Below are positions 1 to 8,690 of a DNA stretch of 64,000 bases, piece after piece. The notes beneath the pieces are model-generated. The model was not told the origin of the DNA. It was given only the letters and a program-made list of their open reading frames with translations, and did no database searches. The DNA comes from Natrinema sp. CBA1119 (GTDB lineage Archaea; Halobacteriota; Halobacteria; Halobacteriales; Natrialbaceae): contig NZ_PDBS01000001.1 of assembly GCF_002572525.1 (NCBI RefSeq), positions 1,488,001 through 1,552,000 on the forward strand, written 5' to 3'. Positions within the stretch are counted from its first letter, which is position 1, and every line of letters starts with the position of its first letter. Both the position numbers and the translations under genes were made by a program.

Positions 1-133
1 TCTCCTCGAGCGAGCAGGCAGCGCTGGCGGCGCGGCTCTCGCGGAGTTCCGACTCGAGTGTGGCACGTACGTTCGTCACCGAGTTAGACGACGTTCGGTA
101 CCTCCTCGAGAAGACAAACGTCGCCAACACCAC

Positions 134-364
134 ATGGGCAGAAACGTATTGCGATACGAAGGGGCCGACAACCCGAATCAGCGGCTTCCGGAAGCAAAGA
201 AAGTCGTCATCAAAACCAGTTCAATCGCCGAAGAGAGCATTCAGACTGGCGAAGAACTGTTGGACCGAATCGAAGCACGTAATCCCGAACTGACCGATCA
301 CAGCGACATTCATCTACTACGCTCAAACATCGATGAAGCCAGAGCGGTCGCCAATCGAATCTAA
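134..364 (+). CDS. Small hypothetical protein (76 aa), atypical codon use
   Basis: A 76-residue ORF with no family I recognise. It is rich in Glu/Asp, as haloarchaeal proteins are, but its third codon positions are less GC-rich than the neighbouring genes and it uses rare codons such as AGA, CTA and TTG, which fits an ORFan or transferred gene. The same frame is open back to base 2, so the true start could lie outside the window. A competing frame (bases 3-293) has better haloarchaeal codon use over its first 125 bases, so a frameshift or a remnant of an upstream gene is also possible. The remaining 74 bases before the next gene hold nothing I can name. Confidence 0.4.
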   Translation: MGRNVLRYEGADNPNQRLPEAKKVVIKTSSIAEESIQTGEELLDRIEARNPELTDHSDIHLLRSNIDEARAVANRI

Positions 365-438
365 CGAAAGACACCTCTATCGAGTCGGACCTTACGGTAT
401 AGAGACAGTATCGAGGGGGGTCTCGGCGACCGTAACGC

Positions 439-1833
439 TCACACCAGCGGCGCGACCAGTTCCTCGCCGGCCTCGAGTAGTTCCTGGACCCGATCCTCGT
501 CCGATGCCTCGGCGTAGACCCGCAGGACGGGTTCGGTCCCACTCGGACGAACGAGCAACCACGAGCCGTCGGCCAGTTGCAGTTTGAAGCCGTCAGCCGT
601 GTTGACGCCCTCGATGTCGGTCCCCGCGACCGCGTCGGGAATCTCGGCCTCGAGCGCCGCGAGAACCCGTTCTTTCTCGTCGTCGGGACAGGCCACGCTG
701 ATCTTGTCCTGAACGACCGTCCCGTGTTCGGAGAGCAGCCGATCGACCCGCTCGTCCAACGGTTCCGCGGCGTGCATCGCACTCGCAAGCAGCGCCATGA
801 GGACGCCATCCTTCTCGCGGACGTGCCCGCGGACGGTGAACCCGCCGGACTCCTCGCCCCCGACGAGGGCGTCGTGTTCGCCCATCGCCTCGGCGACCCA
901 CTTGAAGCCGACCGGGACCTCGTGGACGGTCTCGCCGTGGGCCTCCGCGACCCGGTCGATCAGGTAGGTCGTCGAGACGGTCCGGACGACCGAGCCCGAC
1001 TCCGTCTCGAGCAGGTAGTCGTAGAGCGCGCCGAAAAACAGGTTCTCGTCGAGATAGCCGCGTTCGGGCGTGACAACGGCGATACGGTCGGCGTCGCCGT
1101 CGTTGGCGATCCCGAGGTCGACATCGCTTTCGTCGTCCGTCACGGCCGCGATCAGGTCCCCAAGGTTCTCTGCGGCGGGTTCGGGCGAGCCACCGCCGAA
1201 CTCGGGGTCGCGCTCGCAACGAGAGCGCTCGAGGGAGGCCCCGGCGCGCTCGAGCAGGGCGTCGGTCGTATCGCGACCGCTGCCGTGCATCGCGTCGTAG
1301 GCGACGGTCAGCTCCGAGAGATCAGTGGTACCAGTGATCGACTCGACCAGCTCGAGGGCGGTATCGGCGTGAGGTTCGGCGAAGTCGACCTCGCGTGCCG
1401 TCCCGTGTTCGTCCTCGGGAAGCGACTCGGGCTCAGCGAGTCGCTCCGCGATGGCGTCGGTGACGGCGGGCAGGGCCGGCGCGCCGTCCTCGGGAATGAA
1501 CTTGACGCCGTTGTACTCCGGCGGATTGTGCGAGGCCGTAATGACCAACCCACCCGCAAGGTCGCGGTCGACGATCGCGTAGGCGACGAGCGGCGTCGGC
1601 CGATCCCGGTCGGCGAGCAACACGTCGAACCCGTTCGCACACAGCACTCGCGACAGCTCCTCGGCAAACCCGCGCGAGGTCTCCCGGGCGTCGTACCCGA
1701 TCGCGACCGGCCCCGCTATCCCCTCGTCGGTTAGATAGGTGGCGACCGCCTGCCCCACCATCCGAACCCGCGGGGCCGTGAACTCCTCGAGCGTCGCCCG
1801 CCAGCCGTCGGTGCCGAAACTGATCGTCTCCAT
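439..1833 (-). CDS. Phosphoglucomutase/phosphomannomutase family protein
   Basis: 464-residue alpha-D-phosphohexomutase, a cytosolic enzyme that interconverts hexose 1- and 6-phosphates through a phosphoserine. All four family signatures are visible: the phosphoserine loop TASHNP (Ser101), the Mg-binding DGDADR at about 245-250, the sugar-binding GEESGG at about 326-331, and the phosphate-binding RPSGTEP near the C terminus. The ATG at 1833 was chosen because the protein begins METISFGTDGWRA, the usual opening of the family. Longer upstream readings are Arg/Ser-rich shadow sequence. Whether the substrate is glucose-, mannose- or glucosamine-phosphate cannot be told from motifs, so no symbol is given. 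Confidence 0.93.
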   Translation of the reverse strand: METISFGTDGWRATLEEFTAPRVRMVGQAVATYLTDEGIAGPVAIGYDARETSRGFAEELSRVLCANGFDVLLADRDRPTPLVAYAIVDRDLAGGLVITASHNPPEYNGVKFIPEDGAPALPAVTDAIAERLAEPESLPEDEHGTAREVDFAEPHADTALELVESITGTTDLSELTVAYDAMHGSGRDTTDALLERAGASLERSRCERDPEFGGGSPEPAAENLGDLIAAVTDDESDVDLGIANDGDADRIAVVTPERGYLDENLFFGALYDYLLETESGSVVRTVSTTYLIDRVAEAHGETVHEVPVGFKWVAEAMGEHDALVGGEESGGFTVRGHVREKDGVLMALLASAMHAAEPLDERVDRLLSEHGTVVQDKISVACPDDEKERVLAALEAEIPDAVAGTDIEGVNTADGFKLQLADGSWLLVRPSGTEPVLRVYAEASDEDRVQELLEAGEELVAPLV

Positions 1834-1924
1834 GGTGCGGTGGTCGACAGCCGGTGCGAAAAAAGCGACGGCACGGGCCGGCGAGCGCGACTCGCGACGA
1901 CCGGAATCGAACGAGGGGGCCGGG

Positions 1925-2854
1925 TCAGGCGTCGACGTCGGCGAGGCGCTGTTCGAAGAGCCGTTCGCCGGTCTCCTCGCAGGTGACCGCGACGACCTCG
2001 TGTGACGTACAGCAGGATTCGACGACCTCCTCGCCCATCCGCACGTCGCCGCCGGACGGACAGGTCTCGAGGAACATCCGGAGGCCGTTGAGCACCTCGC
2101 CTCTCGTCTCGGGGGGGTAAGTAGCCCAGTCAGAAACCCACGGCTCGAGGGCGCGGCTCGCCGCGATATCGGCCAGCAAGGCGGCCCGCGAGGGCCAGCG
2201 ACCCGCGGCACCGGACTGGGAGCGCAGCGACCACGACTCGCTCTGTTCGTTGAGCTCGAACTCGTCGGGATCAGCGTCGAAGCCGAACGCGTCGACGGCC
2301 GCCGCGGCGTCGATGCCCGACTCGTCGAGGGCGTCGATTTCGTCGAACCAGTCCGCCTCGAAGTCGGCGGTGAGACAGAGGTCGTCCCGATCGTCACAGG
2401 GCTCGAGGATATCGTGCTCGAGGAACAGCGTCTCGAGATCGACGGGGGTCGGTTCCTCCTCGGGTGCAGTCGATTCGCCGGCGGTGGCGCCAGCGTCGTC
2501 GGTGTCGAGTGCCTCGGCCTCGTCGAAGCTGGTCACGTCCCCGGTGTCGGCCGCGGGGTCGACGCCTCCGAGACCGCTGGCTACGTCCGGTTCGGGTTCC
2601 TTGCCGAACCAGCGCAGGACTTCGGGCGGGAGATATCGCTTGGTGAGCGCCGGCGTTCCGGGGACGAGATATCCCCGAAGATAGATCAATGCCACCGAAA
2701 CGCCGACGGCGAGGAGACCGCCGAGGCGGGATTTCCGCGCGATGACGGAACCGAGTACCGCCGCGATGACCAGATTCAGGACGGTGCACGGTTCGCATCG
2801 GTTCTCACCGGTGTATTCGGGCTGTCTGAGATCGTCGACGACATCGATTTGCAT
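1925..2854 (-). CDS. Conserved haloarchaeal membrane-anchored protein, unknown function
   Basis: 309-residue protein. The N-terminal part (about 25-65) carries one or two hydrophobic segments around LNLVIAAVLGSVIA and LLAVGVSVALIYL. A long acidic, low-complexity linker follows (about 85-135), then a soluble domain with a Cys pair (ESCCTSH) and several other Cys near the C terminus, possibly metal or disulfide sites. The ATG at 2854 (MQIDVV) was preferred to the in-frame start ten codons upstream because the extra residues look non-conserved. It is transcribed toward the phosphomutase gene, 91 bp away. I do not recognise the family and infer only membrane attachment. Confidence 0.75.
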   Translation of the reverse strand: MQIDVVDDLRQPEYTGENRCEPCTVLNLVIAAVLGSVIARKSRLGGLLAVGVSVALIYLRGYLVPGTPALTKRYLPPEVLRWFGKEPEPDVASGLGGVDPAADTGDVTSFDEAEALDTDDAGATAGESTAPEEEPTPVDLETLFLEHDILEPCDDRDDLCLTADFEADWFDEIDALDESGIDAAAAVDAFGFDADPDEFELNEQSESWSLRSQSGAAGRWPSRAALLADIAASRALEPWVSDWATYPPETRGEVLNGLRMFLETCPSGGDVRMGEEVVESCCTSHEVVAVTCEETGERLFEQRLADVDA

Positions 2855-3019
2855 CTCGAGAGAACGATTATTCTCTCGACACATCTATTTTTCGGATAGT
2901 GTGTTCGGGATAATAGGGAAGACGGGGATGCGCTCACGGCTTCGGGAGCGCCAAAGCGTTGCCCGGCGACTGGAAGAGCAACGAACCGCTGGCTACCGAC
3001 CGCCTCGAGCGGCCGGTTC

Positions 3020-3268
3020 TCAATCGAGGCCGACGAGACGTTCCTTCGCCGCGCGGCGCAGTTGCTTGATCTCGTACTCGCGGGACATCGCGGCCGACTT
3101 CGAGTCGAACCGCTCGTGGTAGCGGAGTTCGACCGGCGTTCGTCCGCGAGTGTACTTCGCTCCCTCGCCGGCATCGTGTTCGGCGACGCGGCGCTCGAGG
3201 TCGGTCGTGTAGCCGGTGTAGAGCGATCCGTCGGCACACTCGAGTACGTAGACGACGTGATCGGCCAT
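3020..3268 (-). CDS. GIY-YIG nuclease family protein (UPF0213/YhbQ-like)
   Basis: 82-residue single-domain GIY-YIG protein. The two hallmark strands appear as YVL (7-9) and YTG (17-19), followed by the conserved Arg/His helix DLERRVAEH and the Tyr-Thr-Arg-Gly stretch typical of the stand-alone UPF0213 group. Members of this group are short and lack the DNA-binding domains of homing endonucleases. A role in DNA metabolism is usually assumed but not established. The length is normal for the family and the start follows directly on [15 protein letters not shown]. Confidence 0.88.
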   Translation of the reverse strand: MADHVVYVLECADGSLYTGYTTDLERRVAEHDAGEGAKYTRGRTPVELRYHERFDSKSAAMSREYEIKQLRRAAKERLVGLD

Positions 3269-3355
3269 CGCTCGTGGCCAGGCGGGGGAGCGTAAAAAGC
3301 GTCCGGTCCGGTGGGGGCGCGTGGTCGTTGCTCGTGTGGTCGTCGATCGCGATGG

Positions 3356-3505
3356 TCAGGTGCCGCGAGCGCGCTCTTTCGCGGCTTCCGCGATTCCAGC
3401 GTTGGCCGAACAGCTCACACACGCGTGGATCTCGCCGTGTTCGTCGGCGAAGACGCGTGCGAACCGTTCGGAGACGTGCGCGCCGCAGTGGTCACACTTG
3501 GGCAT
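3356..3505 (-). CDS. 49-aa zinc-finger microprotein (DUF7563-like)
   Basis: A short ORF found by translating the minus strand: it begins MPKCDHCGAHVSERF and ends KERARGT. Two CxxC pairs (Cys4/Cys7 and Cys29/Cys32) form a probable single zinc ribbon. This matches the very small zinc-finger proteins common in haloarchaea, which I recall as DUF7563. Codon use is typical of the genome. An AT-rich box (GGTTAAATATCC read on the plus strand, around 3550-3561) lies about 50 bp upstream of the start and may be its promoter. Function unknown; nucleic-acid or protein binding is likely from the fold. Confidence 0.8.
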   Translation of the reverse strand: MPKCDHCGAHVSERFARVFADEHGEIHACVSCSANAGIAEAAKERARGT

Positions 3506-3624
3506 TGGTCACACCGGCCGAAGCCGGTACTCGAACGTACCGGGTGAACGGTTAAATATCCTTCCCCATACACTGTGTGAGTTTTCGGTAGTGGAAACTA
3601 TTTTTCCGTAACTAGGTGTGCATG

Positions 3625-4383
3625 TCAGTCACGAGCGGCATCAATCGCCCGTGCAATCAGGGTCGCCTGGGCCCCGGCGACGAACCCCGCGTCGATGTTG
3701 ACGACCGACAGCACGGTACACGACTGGAGCATCCCGGCGAGCGCCGCCTCGCCGTCCCCGGCGTGACCGTAGCCGCTCGAGACCGGAACGCCGATGACCG
3801 GGGTGTCGACGAGGCCGGCGACGACGGTCGGTAGCGCCCCCTCCCGGCCGGCAGCGATGACCAACACGTCCGCCTCGCGGAATCGATCGAGCTGGTCGAG
3901 CGTCCGGGTAAGCGCTGCGACGCCGATATCGTCGACCCGGTCGACCGTCGCACCGGCGTCCAGACAGACGAGTTCCGCCTCGTCGGCGACCGGTCCATCG
4001 ACAGTCCCACCGGTCGCGATCCCGACCGTCGCGTCGAGCGACGGCGGGTCGTACGCCGGCGTCGTTACTCGGACCGCCCCGCTTCGCCGGTCGATCGTCG
4101 CCGCCGGAACTGTCTCGTCGAGGTGGGCTTCGAGTCGCTCGAACTGTTCGTCGGAGACGCGCGTGAGCAGCGCCCGCCCCGTCGTCTCGAGCGCGGTTTC
4201 AGCCAGTGCAACGATCTGTGTGGTGGTCTTCCCCGTTGCGAAAATCGCCTCCGGGACCCCGCGACGCCGGTCGCGGGCCGCATCGAATCGGCCCGCCTCG
4301 CCGATGACGTATCCTCTGAGTTCGGCTTCGGCTGCCGCCGGCGACAGCGAGCCGTCGGCGACGGCCTCGAGCAGTTCACGCAT
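3625..4383 (-). CDS. larB: Nickel-pincer cofactor biosynthesis protein LarB
   Basis: 252-residue protein of the LarB family, which carboxylates and hydrolyses nicotinic acid adenine dinucleotide in the first step of nickel-pincer nucleotide (lactate racemase cofactor) synthesis. The C-terminal half is AIR-carboxylase-like, with the GYGHAGDGEAAL segment characteristic of LarB near residues 200-215. The N-terminal alpha-helical part starts MRELLEAVADG. The ATG at 4383 was chosen over a longer in-frame reading that is Arg/Pro-rich shadow sequence. No larC, larE or racemase gene is adjacent in this window, so the cofactor's client enzyme is not shown here. Confidence 0.88.
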   Translation of the reverse strand: MRELLEAVADGSLSPAAAEAELRGYVIGEAGRFDAARDRRRGVPEAIFATGKTTTQIVALAETALETTGRALLTRVSDEQFERLEAHLDETVPAATIDRRSGAVRVTTPAYDPPSLDATVGIATGGTVDGPVADEAELVCLDAGATVDRVDDIGVAALTRTLDQLDRFREADVLVIAAGREGALPTVVAGLVDTPVIGVPVSSGYGHAGDGEAALAGMLQSCTVLSVVNIDAGFVAGAQATLIARAIDAARD

Positions 4384-4633
4384 ACTCGCCCTCCGCGACC
4401 GACGTACTCGAATCCGTCGGCCCGGTCTCGAGACGGAACGGGACCGGCGGTCCCCCAGTCGCTGAACGTGCGCGCGAGCCCCGGAGGGCCGCGCGCGAGC
4501 CGGATCCACCGGTTCGAGAGCGGCGAAAACCGGCTCCGCCACTCATCAAACATATACTTTCCGGTGGATCGGGTCGTCGAAACGGGCGAATCAACCGCTG
4601 CAACCCCCGTATTTCCGTCGCTAAGCAGAATCC

Positions 4634-4639
4634 TTATAT
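4634..4639 (+). promoter_or_regulatory. TATA box for the histone-fold gene
   Basis: TTATAT centred about 29 bp before the ATG at 4666, with a purine-rich stretch just upstream as expected for a BRE. The spacing puts transcription start at or next to the ATG, so the mRNA is probably leaderless. Confidence 0.7.
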
Positions 4640-4665
4640 GGGGTAATGCGAAACGAATACATCGT

Positions 4666-4833
4666 ATGGCAGACCTTATCGTCAAAGCCGCCGTTAAGGA
4701 AGCGCTCGATGACAAAAACGTCGCCTCGGATTTCTACGACGCACTCGACGAGGAAGTCTCGGAACTGCTCGACGACGCCGCCCGCCGCGCAGAGGCGAAC
4801 GACCGGAAGACGGTCCAGCCCCGCGACCTGTAA
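4666..4833 (+). CDS. DUF1931-type histone-fold protein (55 aa)
   Basis: 55-residue protein MADLIVKAAVKEAL..., the size and opening of the small DUF1931/NFYB-HAP5-like archaeal proteins with a single histone fold. The helices are strongly amphipathic and acidic, as in haloarchaeal DNA-associated proteins. It is likely to form dimers and bind DNA or a protein partner, but no cellular role is known to me. It stands alone, has its own TATA box 29 bp upstream and is followed by a T6 run. Confidence 0.82.
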   Translation: MADLIVKAAVKEALDDKNVASDFYDALDEEVSELLDDAARRAEANDRKTVQPRDL

Positions 4834-4851
4834 GGCGCGCTATCTGAGCGA

Positions 4852-4857
4852 TTTTTT
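4852..4857 (+). terminator. T-run terminator after the histone-fold gene
   Basis: Six consecutive T residues (GCGATTTTTTGCGG context) 19 bp after the stop codon. Oligo-T runs without a hairpin are the usual archaeal intrinsic terminators. Confidence 0.45.
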
Positions 4858-4973
4858 GCGGACGCAAACCGACGTAGCGTAGCCGCCGAACCGATCGCCG
4901 GGCCGGTCTCCGTTCGGTTACCTTCGGCTCGCCGGCTCGAGTTTTTTGCCCCCCGACGTGGTACGAGCGGGAC

Positions 4974-5429
4974 ATGCTACGGAGACTCTTGATCGCCTTC
5001 GGACTCGTCGAGATCGTCATGCCGGAGCCAATCATCGAAATCTGCGAGCGGATCGGCCTGCGAAACCCCGCTGCGACCCAGCGGCGACCGCTGGCGCTGA
5101 CGGGCGCTCGACTCGAGGGACTGCTCTTCGTCTGGCTGCTCGGCCGCGGTCGCGAGGGATCGACGCTGGTCACTGCGGGACTTGGACTCGCCGGGCTGGC
5201 GCTCGTGCTCGTCCCGCGACCGATCATCACGCTCAGTCAGCACTTCGTCTACGCCAACACCGACGACCTCGAGGTACGGCCCTGGGTGAAGCCCGCGGCG
5301 CGCCTGCTCGGCGTGCTCTACCTGACCGTCACGCTGCTCTCCCGGAGCACGGGCGAGGGGACGACGAGCGACGAGACGCGCGACGAATCGGAGCAGTCGT
5401 CGCCTCGGCTTCGTCTCCGCTCGAGGTAA
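4974..5429 (+). CDS. Small membrane protein, first of a tandem paralogous pair
   Basis: 151 residues with about four hydrophobic segments (near 1-16, 47-58, 65-82 and 108-123) and a hydrophilic acidic/Arg tail. It is clearly related to the next gene: both share a (G)L(L/V)E(V/I) N-terminal segment, a RLEGL-FVWLL core, an (A/E)N(T/P)DDLE motif and a (W)V-PA-RLLG--YL segment. I do not recognise a named family. The arrangement, 51 bp apart on the same strand, indicates local duplication and probably co-transcription. Confidence 0.72.
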   Translation: MLRRLLIAFGLVEIVMPEPIIEICERIGLRNPAATQRRPLALTGARLEGLLFVWLLGRGREGSTLVTAGLGLAGLALVLVPRPIITLSQHFVYANTDDLEVRPWVKPAARLLGVLYLTVTLLSRSTGEGTTSDETRDESEQSSPRLRLRSR

Positions 5430-5480
5430 CGGCTGAAACATCGATACGGAACCGATGCGAACTACGACACGAACACTGGA

Positions 5481-5888
5481 ATGGGGTTCGGCCTGCTCGA
5501 GGTGATCGCGCCCGACCGGGTCATCGAATTCGGTGAACGACTCGCGTTCGAGGCCCCCGATCGGGGCGGATTACGACCGTGGACGGTCCCGATCGCGCGA
5601 CTCGAGGGGCTGGCGTTCGTCTGGCTCCTCCACCGAGACGATGGGCTGCCGGCGGGCCTCGAGACGGGGATCGTCATCGGCGGCTGTCTCATGGCGTTGC
5701 TCCCGCGGACGGTCGTCGACTGGGGGCTTGGAGCGGCCTACGAAAACCCCGACGACCTCGAGCTGAAGGGCTGGGTGATACCTGCGACCCGTCTTCTCGG
5801 GGCCGTCTACCTGCTCGCCGTACTGTTCTCGCGGCCGGTCGATGCGCCACGCGACGCGGCGGGTGACTATCCGGAGCCGACGGAGTGA
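5481..5888 (+). CDS. Small membrane protein, second of the tandem pair
   Basis: 135-residue paralogue of the preceding gene, with the same order of segments: FGLLEVIAPDR, RLEGLAFVWLL, ENPDDLELKGW and ATRLLGAVYLLAVLFSR. The ATG at 5481 fits the start of the shared region. It lacks the long charged tail of its partner. The two may form a heteromeric membrane complex, which is inference from adjacency only. It converges with rpiA, 23 bp away. Confidence 0.7.
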   Translation: MGFGLLEVIAPDRVIEFGERLAFEAPDRGGLRPWTVPIARLEGLAFVWLLHRDDGLPAGLETGIVIGGCLMALLPRTVVDWGLGAAYENPDDLELKGWVIPATRLLGAVYLLAVLFSRPVDAPRDAAGDYPEPTE

Positions 5889-5911
5889 GAAACGGCTCAA
5901 CAGCCCCCGCG

Positions 5912-6619
5912 TCAGTAGCGCCGTACCTCGACGCCCCCCTCGGTACCGACGTAGGTCGCGTCGGCCAGTCCGACGAACAGGCCGTGTTCCACGACGCCCG
6001 GAATTTTCGAAAGTCGCGTCGCCAGCGCGTCGGGATCGTCGATCGAGCCGAACGCGCAGTCGAGTAGCAGATTCCCGTTGTCGGTCACGACCGGGCCGTC
6101 CTTTCGCTCGGCGTCCCGGAGCGTCGGCTCGCCGTCCAGTTCCCGGATCCGCTCGGCGACGACCGTGTGGGCATCGGGACGGACTTCGAGTGGGACCGGC
6201 CGCTCGAGGCGATCGGTCAGCTTCGAGGGATCCGCGACGACGAGGAATCGGTCCGCGGCCGTATCGACGAGTTTCTCGCGCGCGTGTGCTCCACCGCCGC
6301 CCTTGATGAGCGCGCCGCGGGCCGGAGCATCGGGGTCGTCGACCACCTGATCCGCGCCGTCGATCGCGAGGTCGACGGCGTCGACCGCGTCGAGTTCCGT
6401 CAGCGGAATCCCGACCTCGAGGGCCAGTTCGCGGGACTGGAAGGAAGTCGGAATCCCGCGGATCTCGAGGCCGTCGTCGACGGCGCGACCGAGCGCCCGG
6501 ATCGCGTGAGCGGTCGTCGAGCCGGTGCCGAGCCCGACGACGGATCCGGCTTCGGCTTCCTCGGCCGCACGTTCGCCGGCCCGTCGTTTCGCTGCGGTGG
6601 AGCCACCCTCCGTCTTCAT
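5912..6619 (-). CDS. rpiA: Ribose-5-phosphate isomerase A
   Basis: 235-residue RpiA, which interconverts ribose 5-phosphate and ribulose 5-phosphate in the cytosol. Haloarchaea use it mainly to feed nucleotide synthesis. Signatures visible are the phosphate-binding GLGTGSTT (about 29-36), the catalytic DGADQV (about 89-94) and KGGGGAHAREK (about 106-116). Length is normal for the family. The ATG at 6619 is the first methionine of the conserved region. Confidence 0.95.
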   Translation of the reverse strand: MKTEGGSTAAKRRAGERAAEEAEAGSVVGLGTGSTTAHAIRALGRAVDDGLEIRGIPTSFQSRELALEVGIPLTELDAVDAVDLAIDGADQVVDDPDAPARGALIKGGGGAHAREKLVDTAADRFLVVADPSKLTDRLERPVPLEVRPDAHTVVAERIRELDGEPTLRDAERKDGPVVTDNGNLLLDCAFGSIDDPDALATRLSKIPGVVEHGLFVGLADATYVGTEGGVEVRRY

Positions 6620-6671
6620 GGCTATGCAAGCGAGCGGCGACGGGAAAAACGTTGTAGCTCGGCGGCGTCGA

Positions 6672-7529
6672 TCAGAGGTCGACGCGGTCGAACCGCCAGA
6701 GCCCGAATCCGAGCGGGATGAGTGCCCAGATCGTCAGCAGGACGAAACCGAACCACGGCTCGGCGAGGAGCGGGAGCGTTCCGTCGGTCAATCCCGCGGT
6801 CTCGTAGGTGCTGGCAACCGTGAACTGATTGTCACTGAGCACGGCGGCGATCGCGGAGCCGTAGGCGGCGTCGGGCGTCAACGAGTTCATCGCGAGGAAC
6901 CAGTCGGGAAACGTGTCGGGGAAGAACTCGCCTTCGATGACGTAGAGCAGCGCCTGCGCGAGGAAGCTCCAGAGGAACCAGAACAGCACGACCAGTCCGA
7001 ACGCACCGATCGCGGCTTTGGTCGTCGACCGCGTCATCGAGGAGATTCCGACGCCGATACAGACGTAGACGAACCCGAACAGCACCGTCACCAGCGTGAA
7101 GGTGACGTAATCGACGATCGAGACCTGACCGATGAAGGCGACGAGTCCGATCAGGCCGACGCCGAAGCCGATCAGGATCGAGACGGCCACCACCGCCGTT
7201 CGACCGAGTACCTTCCCCAAGACGATGTCACGGCGACGGTGTGGCAGTCCGAGGAGGAACTTCAGACTCCCGCTCTCTCGCTCGCCGGCGATCGCGCCGT
7301 AGCCGACGACCAGGGCGATGACGGGCACGAGAAAGCTCGCCGGCGTCTGCAACGCGAGGATCAGATCGATCGTCGTGTCGCCGCCACCCGAGTCGAACAG
7401 CCCCGATAGCCGCGACGCGAGGAACGCGCCACCGGCGGTAAACAGAGCGAAGACGGCAATGAGACCGAGCAGCACGCGAGATCGCATGGCGTCGCGAAAA
7501 TCCTTCTTCGCGACGACGATCGAACTCAC
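6672..7529 (-). CDS. ABC-2 type transporter permease
   Basis: 285-residue integral membrane protein with about six hydrophobic spans, beginning MSSIVVAKKDFRDAMRSR as ABC-2/NosY-like permeases do. A large extracytoplasmic loop lies between spans 1 and 2, and the short motif GERESGSLKFLLGLP after it is typical of the family's coupling helix. Its ATG overlaps the stop of the ATPase gene by 4 bp, so the two are translationally coupled and form one exporter. The substrate is unknown. Confidence 0.9.
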   Translation of the reverse strand: MSSIVVAKKDFRDAMRSRVLLGLIAVFALFTAGGAFLASRLSGLFDSGGGDTTIDLILALQTPASFLVPVIALVVGYGAIAGERESGSLKFLLGLPHRRRDIVLGKVLGRTAVVAVSILIGFGVGLIGLVAFIGQVSIVDYVTFTLVTVLFGFVYVCIGVGISSMTRSTTKAAIGAFGLVVLFWFLWSFLAQALLYVIEGEFFPDTFPDWFLAMNSLTPDAAYGSAIAAVLSDNQFTVASTYETAGLTDGTLPLLAEPWFGFVLLTIWALIPLGFGLWRFDRVDL

Positions 7530-8467
7530 TGTACCACCCCCGTACTACCGGCCGAATCGGACGTGTAAGCCATGAACAGGTCCTCGAGCGAGGACTCGTC
7601 GGTTTCGAAGTCCTCGACGGTCACGCCGTACTCCTCGATGGTGTGCAACACGGTCGTCTTCGCCCGGTCCTCGCAGGCGACGACGATGGTTCGGCCCTCG
7701 GGCGTCACCGACGAGACGCCGTCGACCGATTCGACCGCCTCGAGCGCGGCTGAGGAGTCGTCCGGGACGCGGTCGAGGATCACGCGAAGCCGGGTCTCGT
7801 TCGGCATGGCGTCGCGGAGCCCGTCGACGGTGTCTTCGGCGATCAGATCGCCGTCCCGGAGGATGCCGACGCGGTCGCAGACCGCTTCGACCTGACCGAG
7901 AACGTGCGAGGAGAAGAAGACGGTCGCGCCGCGGGCGTTCTCCTCGCGGATGATCTCGCGCATCTGTCGAGCGCCGTTGGGATCGAGTCCCGTCGACGGC
8001 TCGTCGAGGATCAGCAGGTCCGGCTCGCCGACCAGCGCCGTCGCGAGCATGAGCCGCTGGGCCATCCCCTTCGAGTAGCCGCCGGCCTTCCGATCGGCAT
8101 CGTCGCTCGACAGTCCGACTCGCTCGATGAGTTCGTCGGGGTCGTCGTCGGCTCGTTTCGATTCGATCGCGAACTCGACGTGCTGACGGCCGGTCAGCCG
8201 GTCGTACAGTTCGGCCCCTTCGGGGAGGATGCCGGTCCGCTCGCGGATCTCGAGGCTGTCCGACTGGGCATCCAGGTCGAACACGCGCACCTCGCCCTGG
8301 GTCGGCCGAATGAAATCGAGCACGAGGTTGATCGTCGTCGACTTTCCCGCGCCGTTCGGGCCGAGGAAGCCGTAGATCTCGCCGCGTTCGACGGTGAGAT
8401 CCAGTCCCTCGAGGGCCGTTTCGGTACCGTACCGCTTCGTCACATCCGAGATGTCGATGGAGGGCAC
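7526..8467 (-). CDS. ABC transporter ATP-binding protein (CcmA/drug-exporter type)
   Basis: 313-residue ATPase partner of the adjacent ABC-2 permease. Walker A GPNGAGKS is near 36-43, a variant signature GGYSKGMAQR near 128-137, and Walker B LLILDEPSTGLD near 150-161, followed by the switch His in SSHV. The C-terminal 90 residues form the extra domain typical of this exporter subfamily. A TTAA-containing box lies about 15 bp upstream of the start and another AT-rich stretch further up, so the promoter position is uncertain. Confidence 0.94.
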   Translation of the reverse strand: MPSIDISDVTKRYGTETALEGLDLTVERGEIYGFLGPNGAGKSTTINLVLDFIRPTQGEVRVFDLDAQSDSLEIRERTGILPEGAELYDRLTGRQHVEFAIESKRADDDPDELIERVGLSSDDADRKAGGYSKGMAQRLMLATALVGEPDLLILDEPSTGLDPNGARQMREIIREENARGATVFFSSHVLGQVEAVCDRVGILRDGDLIAEDTVDGLRDAMPNETRLRVILDRVPDDSSAALEAVESVDGVSSVTPEGRTIVVACEDRAKTTVLHTIEEYGVTVEDFETDESSLEDLFMAYTSDSAGSTGVVQ

Positions 8468-8660
8468 TGTTTAAGTATCGTAGTTTTTCGAAGTACAAAT
8501 AGGTTGTCTCATCAGCCCGGGAAGCGGCGACGCGAGAGGGCGTTCCGGTACCTGCACCCTCAGCCTTCGATGAACAGCGATGCGACTGACAGCCGGCCGT
8601 ACTCGCCGCTGGTATCGCGGCGACCCGTCGTGCTGTCAATGGAAAGATCTTTAGTTAGTG

Positions 8661-8667
8661 TTTATTG
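8661..8667 (+). promoter_or_regulatory. TATA box ahead of the 32-aa upstream ORF
   Basis: TTTATTG 24-30 bp before the ATG at 8691. This is the standard leaderless spacing and places the transcript start at the small ORF rather than at the larger gene at 8786. The rest of 8468-8690 is the divergent upstream region of the ABC ATPase and holds no other gene I can see. Confidence 0.6.
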
Positions 8668-8690
8668 TATATCACGTGGAGGACGATACA

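Noticed and set aside
439-2397. 652-codon continuous reading including the phosphomutase
   Set aside because: The first 188 codons are Ser/Arg/Pro-rich and antisense to nothing conserved; the real start is the ATG at 1833.
6525-7409. 294-codon plus-strand reading opposite the ABC permease
   Set aside because: Antisense shadow of a GC-rich gene; charged repeats and no domain.
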